A stretch of DNA of 64,000 nucleotides from Athripsodes cinereus (GCA_947579605.1 OX388306.1:5270001-5334000); one strand, 5' to 3'. Shown: positions 1 to 10,575, counted from the first letter of the stretch. Made by a program: numbers and translations. The notes: generated by a model not told the origin, from the letters alone.

Positions 1-860
1 CTGTGTTGCAGAATCTTGCTGAGCCTTTGTTTTGCCAACCATTCTAGCAAGACTAACAAGTATTTTTTTTTCATTTTCATGCTTAAGTTATTGATTTTTC
101 AATTTAGTTTTAACATCTTCTGAGCCTTCGCAATATGTCGTACACAAGCTACACTGATCCTTTTTCGGTAGATGGAAAGACAGATTTTTTTATATTAAAA
201 CTCTTCTGTATGATACAAAACTTAGTTTTTCAGGATTGTTTTCAAAGTATCCAGAAACAAAGCGTGCATTTCTCAATGTCAAGTCACTATGCAAGTATTT
301 TCATGTCGTCTTTTCACGACAATAGTGAGACTCAACTTTTGGAAATCTCTCAATTTGTTCCTCAATATTGCGACTCATTCTCAGATCACTTTCAATGTAA
401 AATGCTTTGCGCCCGCCACGATTTTCTTTTCCTAAAATCCTCGTCGGAGTAATTTTATCGATTGCTGGTTTAACCGTTTTTTTTCCAACACTCAGTGTAT
501 TTAAAAAAAATGTTCGGCATATCTGCTGTCCGTCTAGCAGAAGATGCTAATAAATTGTAAAATTTCTTCTAGAATTCAAACCAGCAGTTTTTTTTCGTCC
601 CAATTTTTGTTGTGTATAACGATGTACTCGCGTTGTAATTGTATCGATCCAAGACCCCAAAAATCTTCTCAAATCATTTCGGGAGTACATTGGTTAAAAA
701 GGTAACATTGACGAGATGCTGCCTAACAAATTTCAATATTTCACGCAGGTTTTAGCATCCACTTTGCAACAATTTTTTTGGATACTTGGGTCATGTATTC
801 CTTTCTGTGATCTTTTGGTTGTTTATTTTTGTTTATTTTTATTGACCTTGGAAGATTTTT
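1..860 (-). pseudogene. Decayed transposase-like ORF, continues past left edge
   Basis: Reading the minus strand in three frames gives broken pieces that look like a repetitive insect 'uncharacterized protein' family of probable transposon origin. Visible pieces in order are a Cys-bearing stretch near 740-780, an EDFWGLGS...QLQREYI stretch near 610-665, a long in-frame run at about 300-470 with FPKVESHYC at 320-346, and LPKKDQCSLC near 140-170. A charged Lys/Glu-rich stretch runs to the left edge. Stops and frameshifts interrupt it, so it is not a working gene. The family assignment comes from recognising the SHYC and KKDQC blocks from memory; its superfamily name is not certain. The plus-strand ORFs at 135-452 and 716-919 lie antisense to it and are chance. 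Confidence 0.55.
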
Positions 861-1537
861 ACCTTAGTACTTCCCTCAATGAGCCGTCAACTTCAAAATC
901 ATGTGGCCGCACTTCGTAAATATTTGACATATTAATTCTTTCAATACTTTATGCTATACTAAATTATGATCGGGATATTGAGAATCTCTACTAAAATGAT
1001 TCCAACAAAGAAAAATGCTATCCTATGTGAAAATAAATGAAAAGTTATTCCCAGTTAATGTCGTATTTCAAGGTAGGGCCTACATCGGATATGTTTTTCA
1101 TTTATAAAAAAATCACACTAACTGTAGTATCTGCACTTACGTCCGTTAGTGAGATATTATTTTGATTAATTCGTAGATACGACAACAAATCAGAAAGCTG
1201 TTCCAGGATAACAGCAGCAGCTACAGCTGTGATCTTCGGTGAGAACATGCGTATCAAATCAAAATACATGGTGGCGGTCATAACTCAGTTTTGTCAAAAA
1301 AGTCAGTTACGACAGTTAGTCAGACGAGGGACGATATAGGAAGTGTCGTCTAGTAAAACAGTTGTTTTGATCTGCTGTGAAATCTTCATAAATGCGAGAG
1401 AAATGCGAAAAAGAGGTTTAATGAATTCACCGACGATAAACTAGTATTAAACGCGACTTCCCTATGCAAAAAATATAGACGGAAACATCACTCATATACA
1501 ATGAAGCATTTAAAATATATAACAAACACCACCCGCT
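861..1537. other. No gene or repeat recognised
   Basis: AT-rich unique-looking sequence. No ORF, RNA gene or repeat could be supported on either strand. Confidence 0.5.
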
Positions 1538-1590
1538 GCCGACAAGCTCCAATTTCACGACACAAGCATATTGTCTTCTGAAAGGGTTTT
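1538..1590 (+). mobile_element. tRNA-derived SINE fragment (body only)
   Basis: This short stretch matches the middle of the SINE that is complete at 35.56 and 57.30 kb. It keeps TTTCACGACACAAGC and a degraded copy of the following hairpin region. The tRNA-like head with A and B boxes and the A-rich tail are absent. Confidence 0.5.
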
Positions 1591-1797
1591 CTTCTTCTTA
1601 TGGCCCGCTAGACTTGAATCTCGAAGGTCCGAAGCCATGTTTTTGCGTCGTCTGTTACAGAATCCAAGCCTTGTACACCTCCAATGAATGAGAATATAGG
1701 ACAGGGGTCCGTTATATTATGTTCCGTTGCTTGGATTTCTCCACGTGCAGATGTCGGGGAATCGGTAAGTGTCCATCGGTGTAAGTGGTCAGCTGTT

Positions 1798-1881
1798 CAA
1801 CCGACTCCGCATCTGAGTTCGCATCTAGGGTGTTATTACTTCGTATTTATGCAACCGACTCCGCATCTGGTCTCTCTACTA
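1798..1881 (+). repeat. Short direct repeat, two copies
   Basis: The 18-base string CAACCGACTCCGCATCTG occurs twice, at about 1798-1815 and 1851-1868, 53 bases apart. The sequence between and after the copies differs, so this is a small local duplication rather than a longer tandem array. Confidence 0.6.
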
Positions 1882-1908
1882 TTGATGCAGTTGGACACCG
1901 AAGACATG

Positions 1909-1983
1909 GACATAGACAGCGTCCTCGAGGTGATATGGCACAAATATGGCGCTTTAAATACTCTCCGTTATTATTATTATTAT
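1909..1983 (+). mobile_element. CR1/L2-type LINE 3' tail
   Basis: A stretch with TCCTCGAGGTG, then GGCGCTTTAAATACTCTCC, ends in (TTA)n. The same block recurs inverted at 48325-48391. The CR1/L2 RT gene at 32.6-34.1 kb ends in a related tail, with GGCGCTTTA followed by an AAT repeat. Short-period microsatellite tails of this kind are typical of the CR1/L2 group. Only the tail is left; no RT coding sequence lies just upstream. Confidence 0.55.
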
Positions 1984-1989
1984 GAAATT

Positions 1990-3258
1990 GCGTCATATAA
2001 TATATCAGACAAGATTTGGAACCTGAAACAACATTGTAGAAACTGGTCAGTTTTCTGTAAGGGTGTCTGGCACCCAGCAAATTTGAATTTATTTTAATTC
2101 AGATGTACAAAAATACGACGGAATCAAATAACAAAAAAAATGATGATGGGGAAAATAAACACAACACGTGTCTTTCCTGTTACATAATTCTATTTATATG
2201 TTTATTAATTTATATAACGTTTTTCCTTCGCCGAAGGCATTGTCAAGTATTCTATATTTATATATGTACGCACTTCCTACATCTGCGTCAAATAAAATAT
2301 AACATTATGAAAGCTTCGTGTTGTATAAAGTAAAGTATATTATTAGATGTAGCTAGCTTCTTTGATTGTCTCCATGCTTTGGTTCATTAAGTGACCCGTG
2401 GCCTGATGGTCACGTCTTGCTAGATTTATAGTGTTTTAATACCACTACCACCAGTTACGTAGCAAGCACAATGCTGTTTGATTCTCTTCCGATTTGAGCA
2501 TTTGTCTCTTTTTTGAACTTCTCATATCCACTTTCTTTCTACGAGTGACAAGGATTATATCGCAAGCCCACCATTTCTTGGGTCGATCTAATTGAATTTT
2601 TTTACCCCAAGGTCTCCATTAATTTTTTTTTTGATTTACCACTGCCAATTTTCCCATTCATCTGTATATTATATTGTCCGGGAAATTTTTGTAAATTAAG
2701 TCATAACTTAATAATCAAGTTCCCTTAACTCTTAAAACATTACTACTTCTGTACTATTACGGGAGCCAGCGGGCTACCTTCATGTAATATACATATATGC
2801 AGATTTTTCTCTGCGCACCAATTTAAAGATAAGGAAGAGTGGGACGCCTCATCGCTGAATTGGAAATATCATGGTGTTATTCGGGAGTTTTTACGAACAC
2901 CTACCTATTACAGGAAACTTGAAAACTAACAGAAAAGAGTGGGAGACGTAAACTTTGAAATTACTAATAATATAATATATAAGACATGTAATAATATATT
3001 CTCTCAAATAAATTTGTATTATTTGTTTGATGGGGATTATTCATTCATCCAGTTTCTTTGATAGTTTGTCAGTTGTTTTGGAACAAGGGAATATCGTTTG
3101 ACACTTTGTATTATTTCTTCTTTTTCTTCTTGGAGTATTTACTTTGTAGACTCTGACACTAATTTCACGTCAGACATGTTTTATTATTCACTAGATTTCA
3201 ACCGGGCTTCGCGCAGGAAATAATTAATTAAAAAAAAAAACTGGGTTTATTTAGTTTT
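1990..3258. other. No gene recognised
   Basis: AT-rich sequence without a convincing ORF. A degraded minus-orientation R repeat lies at about 2795-2960, listed separately. The 76-codon ORF at 2103-2333 has low-complexity, membrane-like composition and no recognisable motif. Confidence 0.5.
2795..2960 (-). repeat. R repeat, degraded copy
   Basis: The order of blocks (GGGACGCCTCATCGCTGAATT, then ACACCTACCTATTACAGGA, then AAAAGAGTGGGAGACG) matches the better R copies at 12.2, 43.1 and 60.5 kb in reverse orientation. The tail end with the TAG microsatellite is missing. Confidence 0.5.
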
Positions 3259-3352
3259 TTCATCTCCACCATCTCGCACTTCAAAGCTCCTCTCGGGAGC
3301 ACATGACAGAAACCAGCCTCCACTATTCAGGATGTGTCTACGCCAATCGAGT
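3259..3352 (-). mobile_element. LINE 3' coding remnant (low confidence)
   Basis: On the minus strand this stretch carries TGGTTTCTGTCATGTGCTC followed by CCGAGAGGAGC. A related block occurs on the plus strand at 55130-55205. The minus-strand reading contains a WRLVS...CSREE-like string, similar to the end of several LINE polyproteins. The family is not known. Confidence 0.35.
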
Positions 3353-3461
3353 TAGCTCTTTCCAAGGCATTCTTAGCGCTCTGATGTAATTGTCAAAGGA
3401 AAGAAATATTGTGAAAAAGGGACGCATGGGGTGCCGTAACTAAAGAGCGAAAATAATAAAA

Positions 3462-3490
3462 AACAGACTCGCTACATATGAACTTCAACT
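3462..3490 (+). repeat. H1 repeat, left part, split by hAT-like insertion
   Basis: CAGACTCGCTACATATGAACTT is followed, after an inserted element, by AGTCCTCCTGATGATGCC at 4343-4360. The same two blocks are almost contiguous in the inverted copy at 10.52-10.57 kb. This copy is therefore one repeat interrupted at the CTTCAACT site. Confidence 0.6.
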
Positions 3491-4330
3491 AGAGGGTTAC
3501 TCCCGGGAATTCCCGGGAAAACCCTCTAATTTTTATTTCCTGTTTCCCGGGAAAAAAACGAATCCTTTCCCGGGAAAAAATACAAATTGCCATACCGATA
3601 CCGAAATCTTTGTTTAGTTAACTGTAATAGTCGTGATAAACTTGTAGAAGCTGACGAATATTTTGATATGAAAATATGAAAAATAATATTAATTACCAAT
3701 ATAAGTGTTATACTTTAAAAAAAAAACTTAATTATAGCTTCAATGTATTCGTTTGAAAGAAGCATAATTATTCTAAATATAATTCGAAATCGGAGGTGTG
3801 TTTGGCCGACAATGTATAAGAATCCTACAATTTTTCATGTTTTTTTTACATATTTCGAAAAGTTAGATAGTTCTTAAAAATATTAGTGCAGCCAACTGTC
3901 ATTTTTTTTGTTTTATTCATGGATATTAACCGATATAAAAAATCTTTTTTTGTCGAAATTTCTCATTTTTTAAAGTCAAAAATCTTTAAAAAGCTTTGCC
4001 AAAATCCATAACATTTTTTTGCTTGATAGGATGATCAAAAATTAAAAGTTTATTTATTTTGTAAACAATTTTTATTTTGATATAACATAGAGTACCTACC
4101 TAAATAAATCTCGTTTAAAAAGCTATTTAGTTTTTTTAAGCAAATTTCTTATATTGGTAACAAAAATTTTTTTTTTTTTTATCAAATCAAAATGTTTGCA
4201 AGGATCAACAAGTTATGAGAGTTTTTATACCAAATTGGTTGATTATTTAATATGGAATCCCGGGAAATTCATTTTAAAATTTCCCGTTTCCTGGGAACAA
4301 AAATAATCCGGGAAAAGATACCCTCTAAGT
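3491..4330. mobile_element. Non-autonomous hAT-like DNA transposon
   Basis: The left end is AGAGGGTTACTCCCGGGAA and the right end is TCCGGGAAAAGATACCCTCT, which are imperfect terminal inverted repeats. The element is 840 bp and flanked by the 8-base direct repeat CTTCAACT (3483-3490 and 4331-4338), the duplication length typical of hAT elements. The right end carries four extra bases (AAGT) before the duplication. Several copies of CCCGGGAA lie at both ends as subterminal repeats. No transposase ORF is visible inside, which is very AT-rich. The uninterrupted site can be read in the related H1 repeat at 10.5 kb. Confidence 0.6.
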
Positions 4331-4439
4331 CTTCAACTAATTAGTCCTCCTGATGATGCCAAGCAGAAGCCTTTGCGAAAACGTTTGAGGTGAATGAATT
4401 TTATTTGGAAATTATTCAGTGTTTAAATAAAATTTATTC
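4331..4439 (+). repeat. H1 repeat, right part, with hammerhead-core-like motif
   Basis: CTGATGA at 4350-4356 and GAAA at 4377-4380 are separated by a 20-base stretch that can form a partial hairpin (GCCAAGC-AGAA-GCCUUUGC). The sequence then runs to GTGTTTAAATAAA. The inverted copy at 10.5 kb keeps CTGATGA and a cleaner CCAAG/CTTGG stem. The arrangement resembles a hammerhead ribozyme core or the 3' end of a Penelope-type element. Stems I and III were not found, so activity is not claimed. Confidence 0.4.
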
Positions 4440-5832
4440 AATAGGGAACTTGCACTCGAGAGGAATATTTTGTGAAATGCATTAATTAGGTAGAAAAAAG
4501 GTTATATATCGATTATATTTTGATTAAAACTCAAAAATAAATATTTTTCATTTATTATTTTAATAAATAAAATCACGATTTTTCGCCCGCTGTTTGAACG
4601 CCATGTCGATGGTTATTGCATTTGTGACGTCACATGTCCTGAGTGATGTTTTGTTGTTTATCGTAATGTATGGGATTAACAATCGCTTGGTATTTGAGTC
4701 CGGTTTTTAACATTTTGGAAGGAGGTAAATATTACAAAAAGTTTCCAAAAAGATCATACAAATATTGTGTAGTCCAAGATGTACAAATATACCTAACTTA
4801 TACGACACCGAATAAATTATTTCTACGCATGCCGATATTGTAAGCCTCTTACTGTACTGTAAGTTCAGCGACTTCTTTGCAGCTTTCCATATCTATCGTC
4901 CAATGACAAAACAAACAAAATCATTCACAGTATCAATATTGTTTTAAATGAACATATCTATCAAGTAGTGGATGCTTGTAGTGTCGACATTTGTTATTAT
5001 ATTCTTAAAATACTATATGATTTACAATAAAAATCTTTTGGTTTTGACACACAAATTAATGGCTGTCAGAAACTCACTCGCTGTGGATATATTATTTGTA
5101 GATGATCGATGACTCAATTCAGCACAAGTTATAAAATTTAACTTCTGTGCTAATTTCAACCAACTTTGATTTTTTCCAATAACATTGGACAGATTTTTTT
5201 AGCAGGATGTTCGTTCACTCCGACTATGCACCCAGTACAGAAAAGTAATGGCGTATTTAGAACCTGTAATCACTAATCGAACCTAAGAATGATGGAAAAT
5301 TGATAATAATTGCCATTGAATATTCTGTAATTATTACACAATGTTGTATTGCACTTTACAAATTAGTAATAACATTATAAGACAAAGTTATAGCGCCTAC
5401 TGGCGGGCTTAATTATGCATGATAAATATTCGATCGCCCCTTGAGAAAATCGTTTTTCGTCATTATAACTAAATAAAAAAATAGGAACTGATGTAGGTAT
5501 GTTTATACGTAAAAATTTAATCATATTGAAGTTTTTGGCAAAAAAAGCGTTCAAACCCAAACCACAACAGTAAATAACCTCGTCAAACCAATAGATATAT
5601 ACTACGAAATGTACTAAGCATCTGTAGACAGAGAGATCGAAGGGACATAAATGACGTCATCAAAATGGCGCGTTCGGATGTGGCGTTTTCGCGGAAGTTC
5701 AAAAATCGAAATTTCAAAATGCTATAAAACAGAAACTAAGCAACGTATCGAAAAAAAAATTACTGATATGTGTTACTGATTACTTTATTTATGATTTTGA
5801 AGAATAAAAAAAATATGTGCAAGTTCCCTATT
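4440..5832 (+). mobile_element. DNA transposon with 16-bp TIRs and THAP remnant
   Basis: The ends are perfect 16-base inverted repeats: AATAGGGAACTTGCAC (4440-4455) and GTGCAAGTTCCCTATT (5817-5832). The inner flanks are also roughly inverted, each with a TGACGTCA palindrome (4625-4632 and 5652-5659) next to an ATGGCGC- or CGCCATG-like block. A degraded THAP-type zinc finger is encoded at 4726-4843. That suggests a P-superfamily or other THAP-transposase element reduced to 1.4 kb. No clear target-site duplication was seen next to the repeats. Confidence 0.65.
4726..4843 (+). pseudogene. THAP zinc-finger remnant of transposase
   Basis: The translation contains KYYKKFPKRSYKYCVV and, in the same frame further on, TPNKLFLRMP, then a stop. 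THAP domains of insect transposon proteins commonly read YCxVPxC early and TPNKLF about 10 residues later. Here the second Cys of the first pair is out of frame, as if one C had been lost after CVV. The AVPTP-type C-terminal half of the domain is absent. This would have been the DNA-binding N-terminus of the transposase of the surrounding element. Confidence 0.5.
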
Positions 5833-5943
5833 ATACGTTAAAGAGCAAAACTCTTTTTGGCCAAAGAGCAATACTCTTTTTGGCCACTTGAAATTCTCAA
5901 AACATGACTCAACTTAAAACATCGTGTTTCCTGTATTACAGAG

Positions 5944-6195
5944 TCTATAGATCTTTGTTGAGTGCGCTGGCGCATAGTATCATTATTGTGACATGCTTAT
6001 ACCATCTAACATCCAAAATCCTTCCAAGACACTTATTTTCGAAACTTAGTATATTCCGCTCTTGAGCCTTGGTTAGGTGCCGAGACTCACAGCCATATAG
6101 GAGGATCGCGATAGTACGGGTATTGAAAAGTAGGCATTTGACCCTGAGTCCAGACGCCCACCAAAGTCTGTCTGTTAATATGCAAGTTTTCATAG
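5944..6195 (-). pseudogene. LINE reverse transcriptase, C-terminal remnant
   Basis: The minus strand encodes an 82-residue stretch with NTRTIAILLYGCES, then LSFENKCLGRILDVRW. This is the well-known region after the RT palm in RTE-like and related LINE proteins (LLYGCESW ... FENRCLRRILGIRW). It continues into a broken tail, and nothing upstream encodes the YADD box. A second, more damaged copy of the same block lies at 49.09-49.27 kb. It is a dead 5'-truncated copy. Confidence 0.65.
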
Positions 6196-6199
6196 AAGG

Positions 6200-7759
6200 A
6201 ATTTATTAATTTCTTTCTTACTTATCTGATAAAAGGTTCTATAAAAGATATTGAAAGAAACAAATGTATATATATATATTAACAAAATACCTAGTTCAAA
6301 TTTTTTTTACGGGAAAAAAATTTCATACTCTAGAACAGTGGGATTTTTGTGTTGTTGAGTATTTAAAATGATATTGTTGTTCTTAGAATTTCTACCTTTT
6401 ATTTATTTTTAATATCTTACCGAAGTTGTTAACTTTTTTTCTTTGAGTTTTATTTTGGTAATTTCCAAGAAAACTTCATATTAAGAGTTTGGGGTTGATG
6501 TTCAGACAGATTCCAATAAATTCAAATACGTCAATACAACATTGATATAGCCAATAAACGTATATAAGTATAGAAAATATTATATTTTGCTATTTATTAG
6601 TTTTTTTGTTCTTCTATATATTATGAAGAAAGACTTAATATTTCATTTACGAAGGACCAAAGACTCGACATTTTCGATTTTACCTGCCTATGTATATTCG
6701 GTTATACATAAATGGATAAATGTGATGTAACACTTTTTTAAGTGACATAAATAATTTAAAGCATAATTCACTCGATTGCGGGTGCATTGGCGTAAAATGA
6801 AATAAGAAGAAGAAATAATTTAAAACTGAAATAATTTATGTTTTGTATCAAGTTAAGTTGGGTCGTTAAGTTAATAGGTAGAGATAGAAGCGGCTGGTGG
6901 GTTATAGAAGTGGGGGTGCGATAGAATGATGTAATAATACTTTCGCATTAAAAATATTGAAATACCTTCCTTGGTTATCATTTATGATAACGAATAAAAA
7001 TTCACTATTTTTTATGAATAATTGTACATATTTATTAAAAAACTAATATATAGTCGATCAGATAAAAATATATAGGTAGGTACACAATATTGAATTTATA
7101 ACGGGATGATTAAAAATCAAAGGTCTTTTAAGAATTGTTCATATTTTGAAATATTGTTAAATATGGTTGATAAAATAAAAATACCTACATACTTACAAAT
7201 TTAATTTTAACGGGAGTGTGTCGCATTAACGCTCCTAAGGAGTAACAGCCGTTGATTGAAATAGAATTGGTTGGCTTTACATAGTTGCATAGTTATCTAT
7301 TTTCACAAAACAAGCAAATCAGTTCTAGGTTTTATTATTTTTTTGCCTCAAAACATTCTTGCACAAACAATTCAAATATTTCAATTATTTTTAACCTTCG
7401 CAGTCTGGTGAATGTTTTGAACAATTAATTATTTTATTTAACATACCCATTTCAATTATTGAATTTCGTCGTGTCGATAATAATATTTCGACCGTATTTC
7501 CGTGGTTTCGGTTTCGTTTTCCCTGCGGTGTTTGTCAATAAAAGTCACAGCAGAAGTGGTTTAGTCCTCTGACGACATTATTTTATTGTAGGTAGTAGAA
7601 CGTTTTATCCGGATTAAAATTCTGAGTGTAATTTACCTGGGATCACCGCTAATACTGCGATGTACGCCTACTCATTACGAAGACGTGTTGTTGAGCACTT
7701 TTTACATTTACGATACTTCTTTGTGATTAGTCTACGACTAACCGTCGATATTCGTATTT
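6200..7759. other. No gene; AT-rich, one possible LINE tail
   Basis: No supportable ORF. A short stretch at about 6770-6815 (TGCGGGTGCATTGGCG followed by AGAAGAAGAA) looks like the 3' tail of a LINE, but no coding part accompanies it. The stretch at 6873-6920 resembles 47.07-47.10 kb weakly. Confidence 0.45.
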
Positions 7760-7885
7760 ATTCACTGTGTCGGTGCTTAGGTAGTAGAATTCCATAACGA
7801 AATAAATAAAATAAGTATACTATTCTACTATTGATTTATTCGACGAGAGAGACGTCTTTCGTCTTATTAGGACATTGTCAATCTT
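7760..7885 (+). repeat. Foldback-type repeat (FB family) copy
   Basis: The block runs from ATTCACTGTGTCGGTG through GTAGTAGAATTCCATAACG, a TTCTACTATTGATTTA segment and GAGAGACGTCTTTCGTC to ACATTGTCAATC. Related copies lie at 9.13, 25.27, 29.23, 41.87 and 46.79 kb. It encodes nothing; the ORF antisense to it at 7820-8008 is chance. Confidence 0.6.
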
Positions 7886-8307
7886 AATGATCTCGTATTC
7901 TTTTATTTTTAAAAAATAGCTGTAGATTGCCCTAGAACGTAACGTAGGGAAGTTGAAAAGTGTCTTGAAATTGTCGGTAGCCTGATGATAGATTCTCGAG
8001 ACTTTCAAATGAGGGATCCCGTATTCGAAGTCATCCGCAACCTAAACTCATTTTTTAAAAAAAAAGTTTGTAGATTCTGTGCATTTTATCATCTATGAAT
8101 AAAAATAACTTATAACTGTTAGTTTGTTGGAGATATCGTATAACATTCATGATAAATATCACTGTATCGCTCGGTGATAATTTAAATAAAGCTGAATAGG
8201 AAAAGATAAGATATCTCGATCTTGCTTACGAAATATTTTTTTTCTTTGTGGGGAACACCAACCACAGTCATTTTATCTATATTATTGTCTGTGAACGATT
8301 AACAAAC

Positions 8308-8420
8308 TTTTTTTTTGTTATAAACCCAAACACAACCTTATACACCTTTCACAGTAAGCTAAAAACTTGTGTCGTGAAAGTTTTCTTTTCGTAGAAAGAC
8401 TCCAGGCTTCCGACGAACTC
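8308..8420 (-). mobile_element. tRNA-derived SINE, internally deleted copy
   Basis: In reverse orientation the copy shows an A-rich 3' tail, the body with the hairpin-forming CAGTAAGCTAAAAACTTGTG, and a short piece of the tRNA-like head (GGCTTCCGACGAACTC). The box B region present in the copies at 35.6 and 57.3 kb is missing. Confidence 0.6.
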
Positions 8421-8869
8421 ATTTGGGTAATTTTACGACGCTAGGTGAGAGTATCATACTGGTGTTCGTATAACTATTATAGGTAATGTGAAGTAGGACC
8501 TTATACGAAGTCTTCCATCTAAAAACTTTTTGTGGAGATTCGACTGGCTGACTGACGTGTATTGATTAGCAATATCTGAGAACCATATTTTATTATTTAG
8601 AAGGTTTTACGACTTCACTTTCACGTTTTACGCCGTTTAAATTACTACATGTGTTCTCTCTTATCATTAATCCCTTTTTTCCTAGTAAATTTTCTTCACA
8701 TATTATAATATAAATAATTTAGTAGTTGACGTCGGTAGTTTTAATGTTAAAATACCTCATCGAATTTCAGCAGCATATGAAATTTGACATGCAGTTAGTC
8801 CACTTGCTACTACTCTGCCTGTGGTAGGTAAATATGATAATTATCTTAGTTTTTTTCTCTCTCTCGTTT

Positions 8870-8975
8870 TCTTCTTCATCTTTGAAGGAGGTCGACCCCC
8901 TGAGCCATGCAAAGAACGCCCACAGCAGAAGATTCTGTTGTCATCTGGATCATATTGTTTCACCTACTTGCTACA
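8870..8975 (-). mobile_element. LINE 3' coding remnant
   Basis: This block (CTGAGCCATGCAAAGAACG, then GATTCTGTTGTCATCTGGAT) matches 62.11-62.17 kb. On the minus strand the better 62-kb copy reads as RWSD..QKTTGS...CTAQDK, like the C-terminal part of RTE-type LINE proteins. The plus-strand ORF 8834-9100 that crosses it is not a gene. Confidence 0.45.
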
Positions 8976-9124
8976 TACCACATGATCTTCTTTCCTCGAA
9001 ACTCCCCACAATCATGCCTAGTAAGCCATGTCAAAGTATACATTTTTTTAAGCACGGTGTATGCTTTTATTTCTTTCAATACATAATAAAACATGGATAA
9101 ATTGAAATAAGTATTTCTTTCTAT

Positions 9125-9270
9125 CGATAAAATCTACAGATTGATAATGTTCTGATAAGTCAAAAGTCGTGTCTCTCTCATGTTTATTGCTAATCTATAG
9201 TAGAAGGAAACACTTGCTTCAGTTTATCCCATTATGGAATTCTACTACTTTTGCACCAACACAATAAATA
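9125..9270 (-). repeat. FB-family repeat, reverse orientation
   Basis: Read on the minus strand this is GTGTTGGTGC, then AGTAGTAGAATTCCATAATG, then a TTCTACTATAGATTAG segment, GAGAGAGACACGAC and ACATTATCAATC. The order is that of the copy at 7.76 kb. The far end adds a partial inverted echo (GATTTTATCGATAGAAAG), consistent with a foldback structure. Confidence 0.6.
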
Positions 9271-9709
9271 CGTTATACAACAAATTACTGATATAAACAG
9301 TATTTTGTTCAGTGCAATACAGTCTAGTTGAAGCAGTAACATTGCTTGCCTACGGAATGCGGATTATTATTGTTTGTGTGTATTTTGTTGGACGTTATTT
9401 TTTGTAAATACTTTTCTATGCATTTTTTACACGATTGGAAAATTGCCGAGAAAAATACAACATGTGTATCACGATGAGAAAATAATACGTCTGCAAGTTG
9501 TGAATTATGTATTATTCATCGAAGACACAACAAACCCAACACGTTTCACATAACACAGCACAGTTGCCGCGCATAGTTGCATGTAATGACTATACAAATC
9601 GTCCTCTTAGTGCCATAAATTTAACAATCGTATACTCATTTAGTCCGTTGACTACTCCGCTTTTGGGAGATACCATGACGCTTTATATAAAAATAAACTA
9701 TCTAGGAGA

Positions 9710-10050
9710 CCGGAATGTCGGGTTGGTGTGTTGAATGTAAGAGGAGGGATGCTGAGAAAGACGAATGAAATAGTTGAGATGATGGATGAAAAGTTTCTGG
9801 ATGTTTTATGCGTGTGTGAGGAAAGGAAGTGGAATAAACGAAAGAGAGGGAAGAATCGAGTGGTGGTCAGGAGTTCCTGACACTCGACATGCGTGTCAAG
9901 GTGTGGGTGCTTTTCTGTCTGAAAGAATGAGCAACTGTATGAAGGGATATGAATGTGTTGGTCCCAGACTAATCTGGATCCGCTTCAAGGAAGGGTTGAC
10001 TAGGATTTTACTCATAATTGGGTGCGGACCTGGAAACGATGATATTATAG
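9710..10050 (+). pseudogene. LINE AP-endonuclease domain remnant
   Basis: One frame reads GVLNVRGGM...EMMDEKFLDVLCVCE. The last Glu matches the catalytic Glu of the APE-type endonuclease that starts non-LTR retrotransposon ORF2 (usually LCVQE). After a frameshift near 9840 a second frame (9786-10060) reads WSGVPDTRHACQGVGAFLSE and continues to RLIWIRFKEGLTRI. The domain would nick target DNA for target-primed reverse transcription. It ends abruptly near 10050 with no RT behind it. It is most like RTE-type endonucleases and is not functional. Confidence 0.7.
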
Positions 10051-10194
10051 TATATTATAATTATAAAAAAAATAATCAGAAAAATTTTGTACTGAAGTGT
10101 ATCTTTTTTTTGTTTGCATTCCTTCATTTACGTCAATTTGATAATGTTCACTTTGGTTTAATAAATTTATGATTGTCCTTGAAGTTCATTCTCG

Positions 10195-10250
10195 TTGCAC
10201 ACACACACACACACCCTCACACACACACACACACACACATACACACACTG
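10195..10250 (+). repeat. (CA)n microsatellite
   Basis: About 50 bases of CA/AC dinucleotides with a few interruptions (CCCT, CATA). Confidence 0.95.
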
Positions 10251-10439
10251 TCTATGTATAATATATAAATATGTATTATCGTACCCGTCGCGTACAGCAC
10301 GTTTATTTAAAATGTATGTAGATAGGCGGTACAGTACTACAACTTGATAATACTCTTACATGTTTTCTGTCTTAATTTCGCGCATTAAGCGTGTATTATT
10401 GTTATTACTAACTTTAAGGCCGGCTTGGATAAGGAAAAT

Positions 10440-10575
10440 ATTTATTTATTTATTCATCCACTCATATACATATAATTAAATATTATTTTAAACACTATAA
10501 TTTCCAAGGCTTCTGCTTGGCATCATCAGGAGGACTAAGTTCATATGTAGTGAGTCTGTCTGTGAGTCTAACTTA
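10440..10575 (-). repeat. H1 repeat, reverse orientation, hammerhead-core-like
   Basis: On the minus strand this reads CTACATATGAACTTAGTCCT, then CTGATGA (10523-10529), a CCAAG-CAGAAGC-CTTGG hairpin (10504-10520) and GAAATTATAGTG. It matches the split copy at 3.46/4.33 kb and shows what that site looked like before insertion. Unlike that copy it lacks about 30 bases after the hairpin. The end is A/T-rich with ATTT repeats. Confidence 0.55.

Noticed and set aside
4345..4385. Complete hammerhead ribozyme
   Set aside because: Only the core and stem II are visible; stems I and III and a cleavage site were not found, so it is reported as a lead only.
10195..10250. CRISPR-like or coding repeat
   Set aside because: Simple CA microsatellite.
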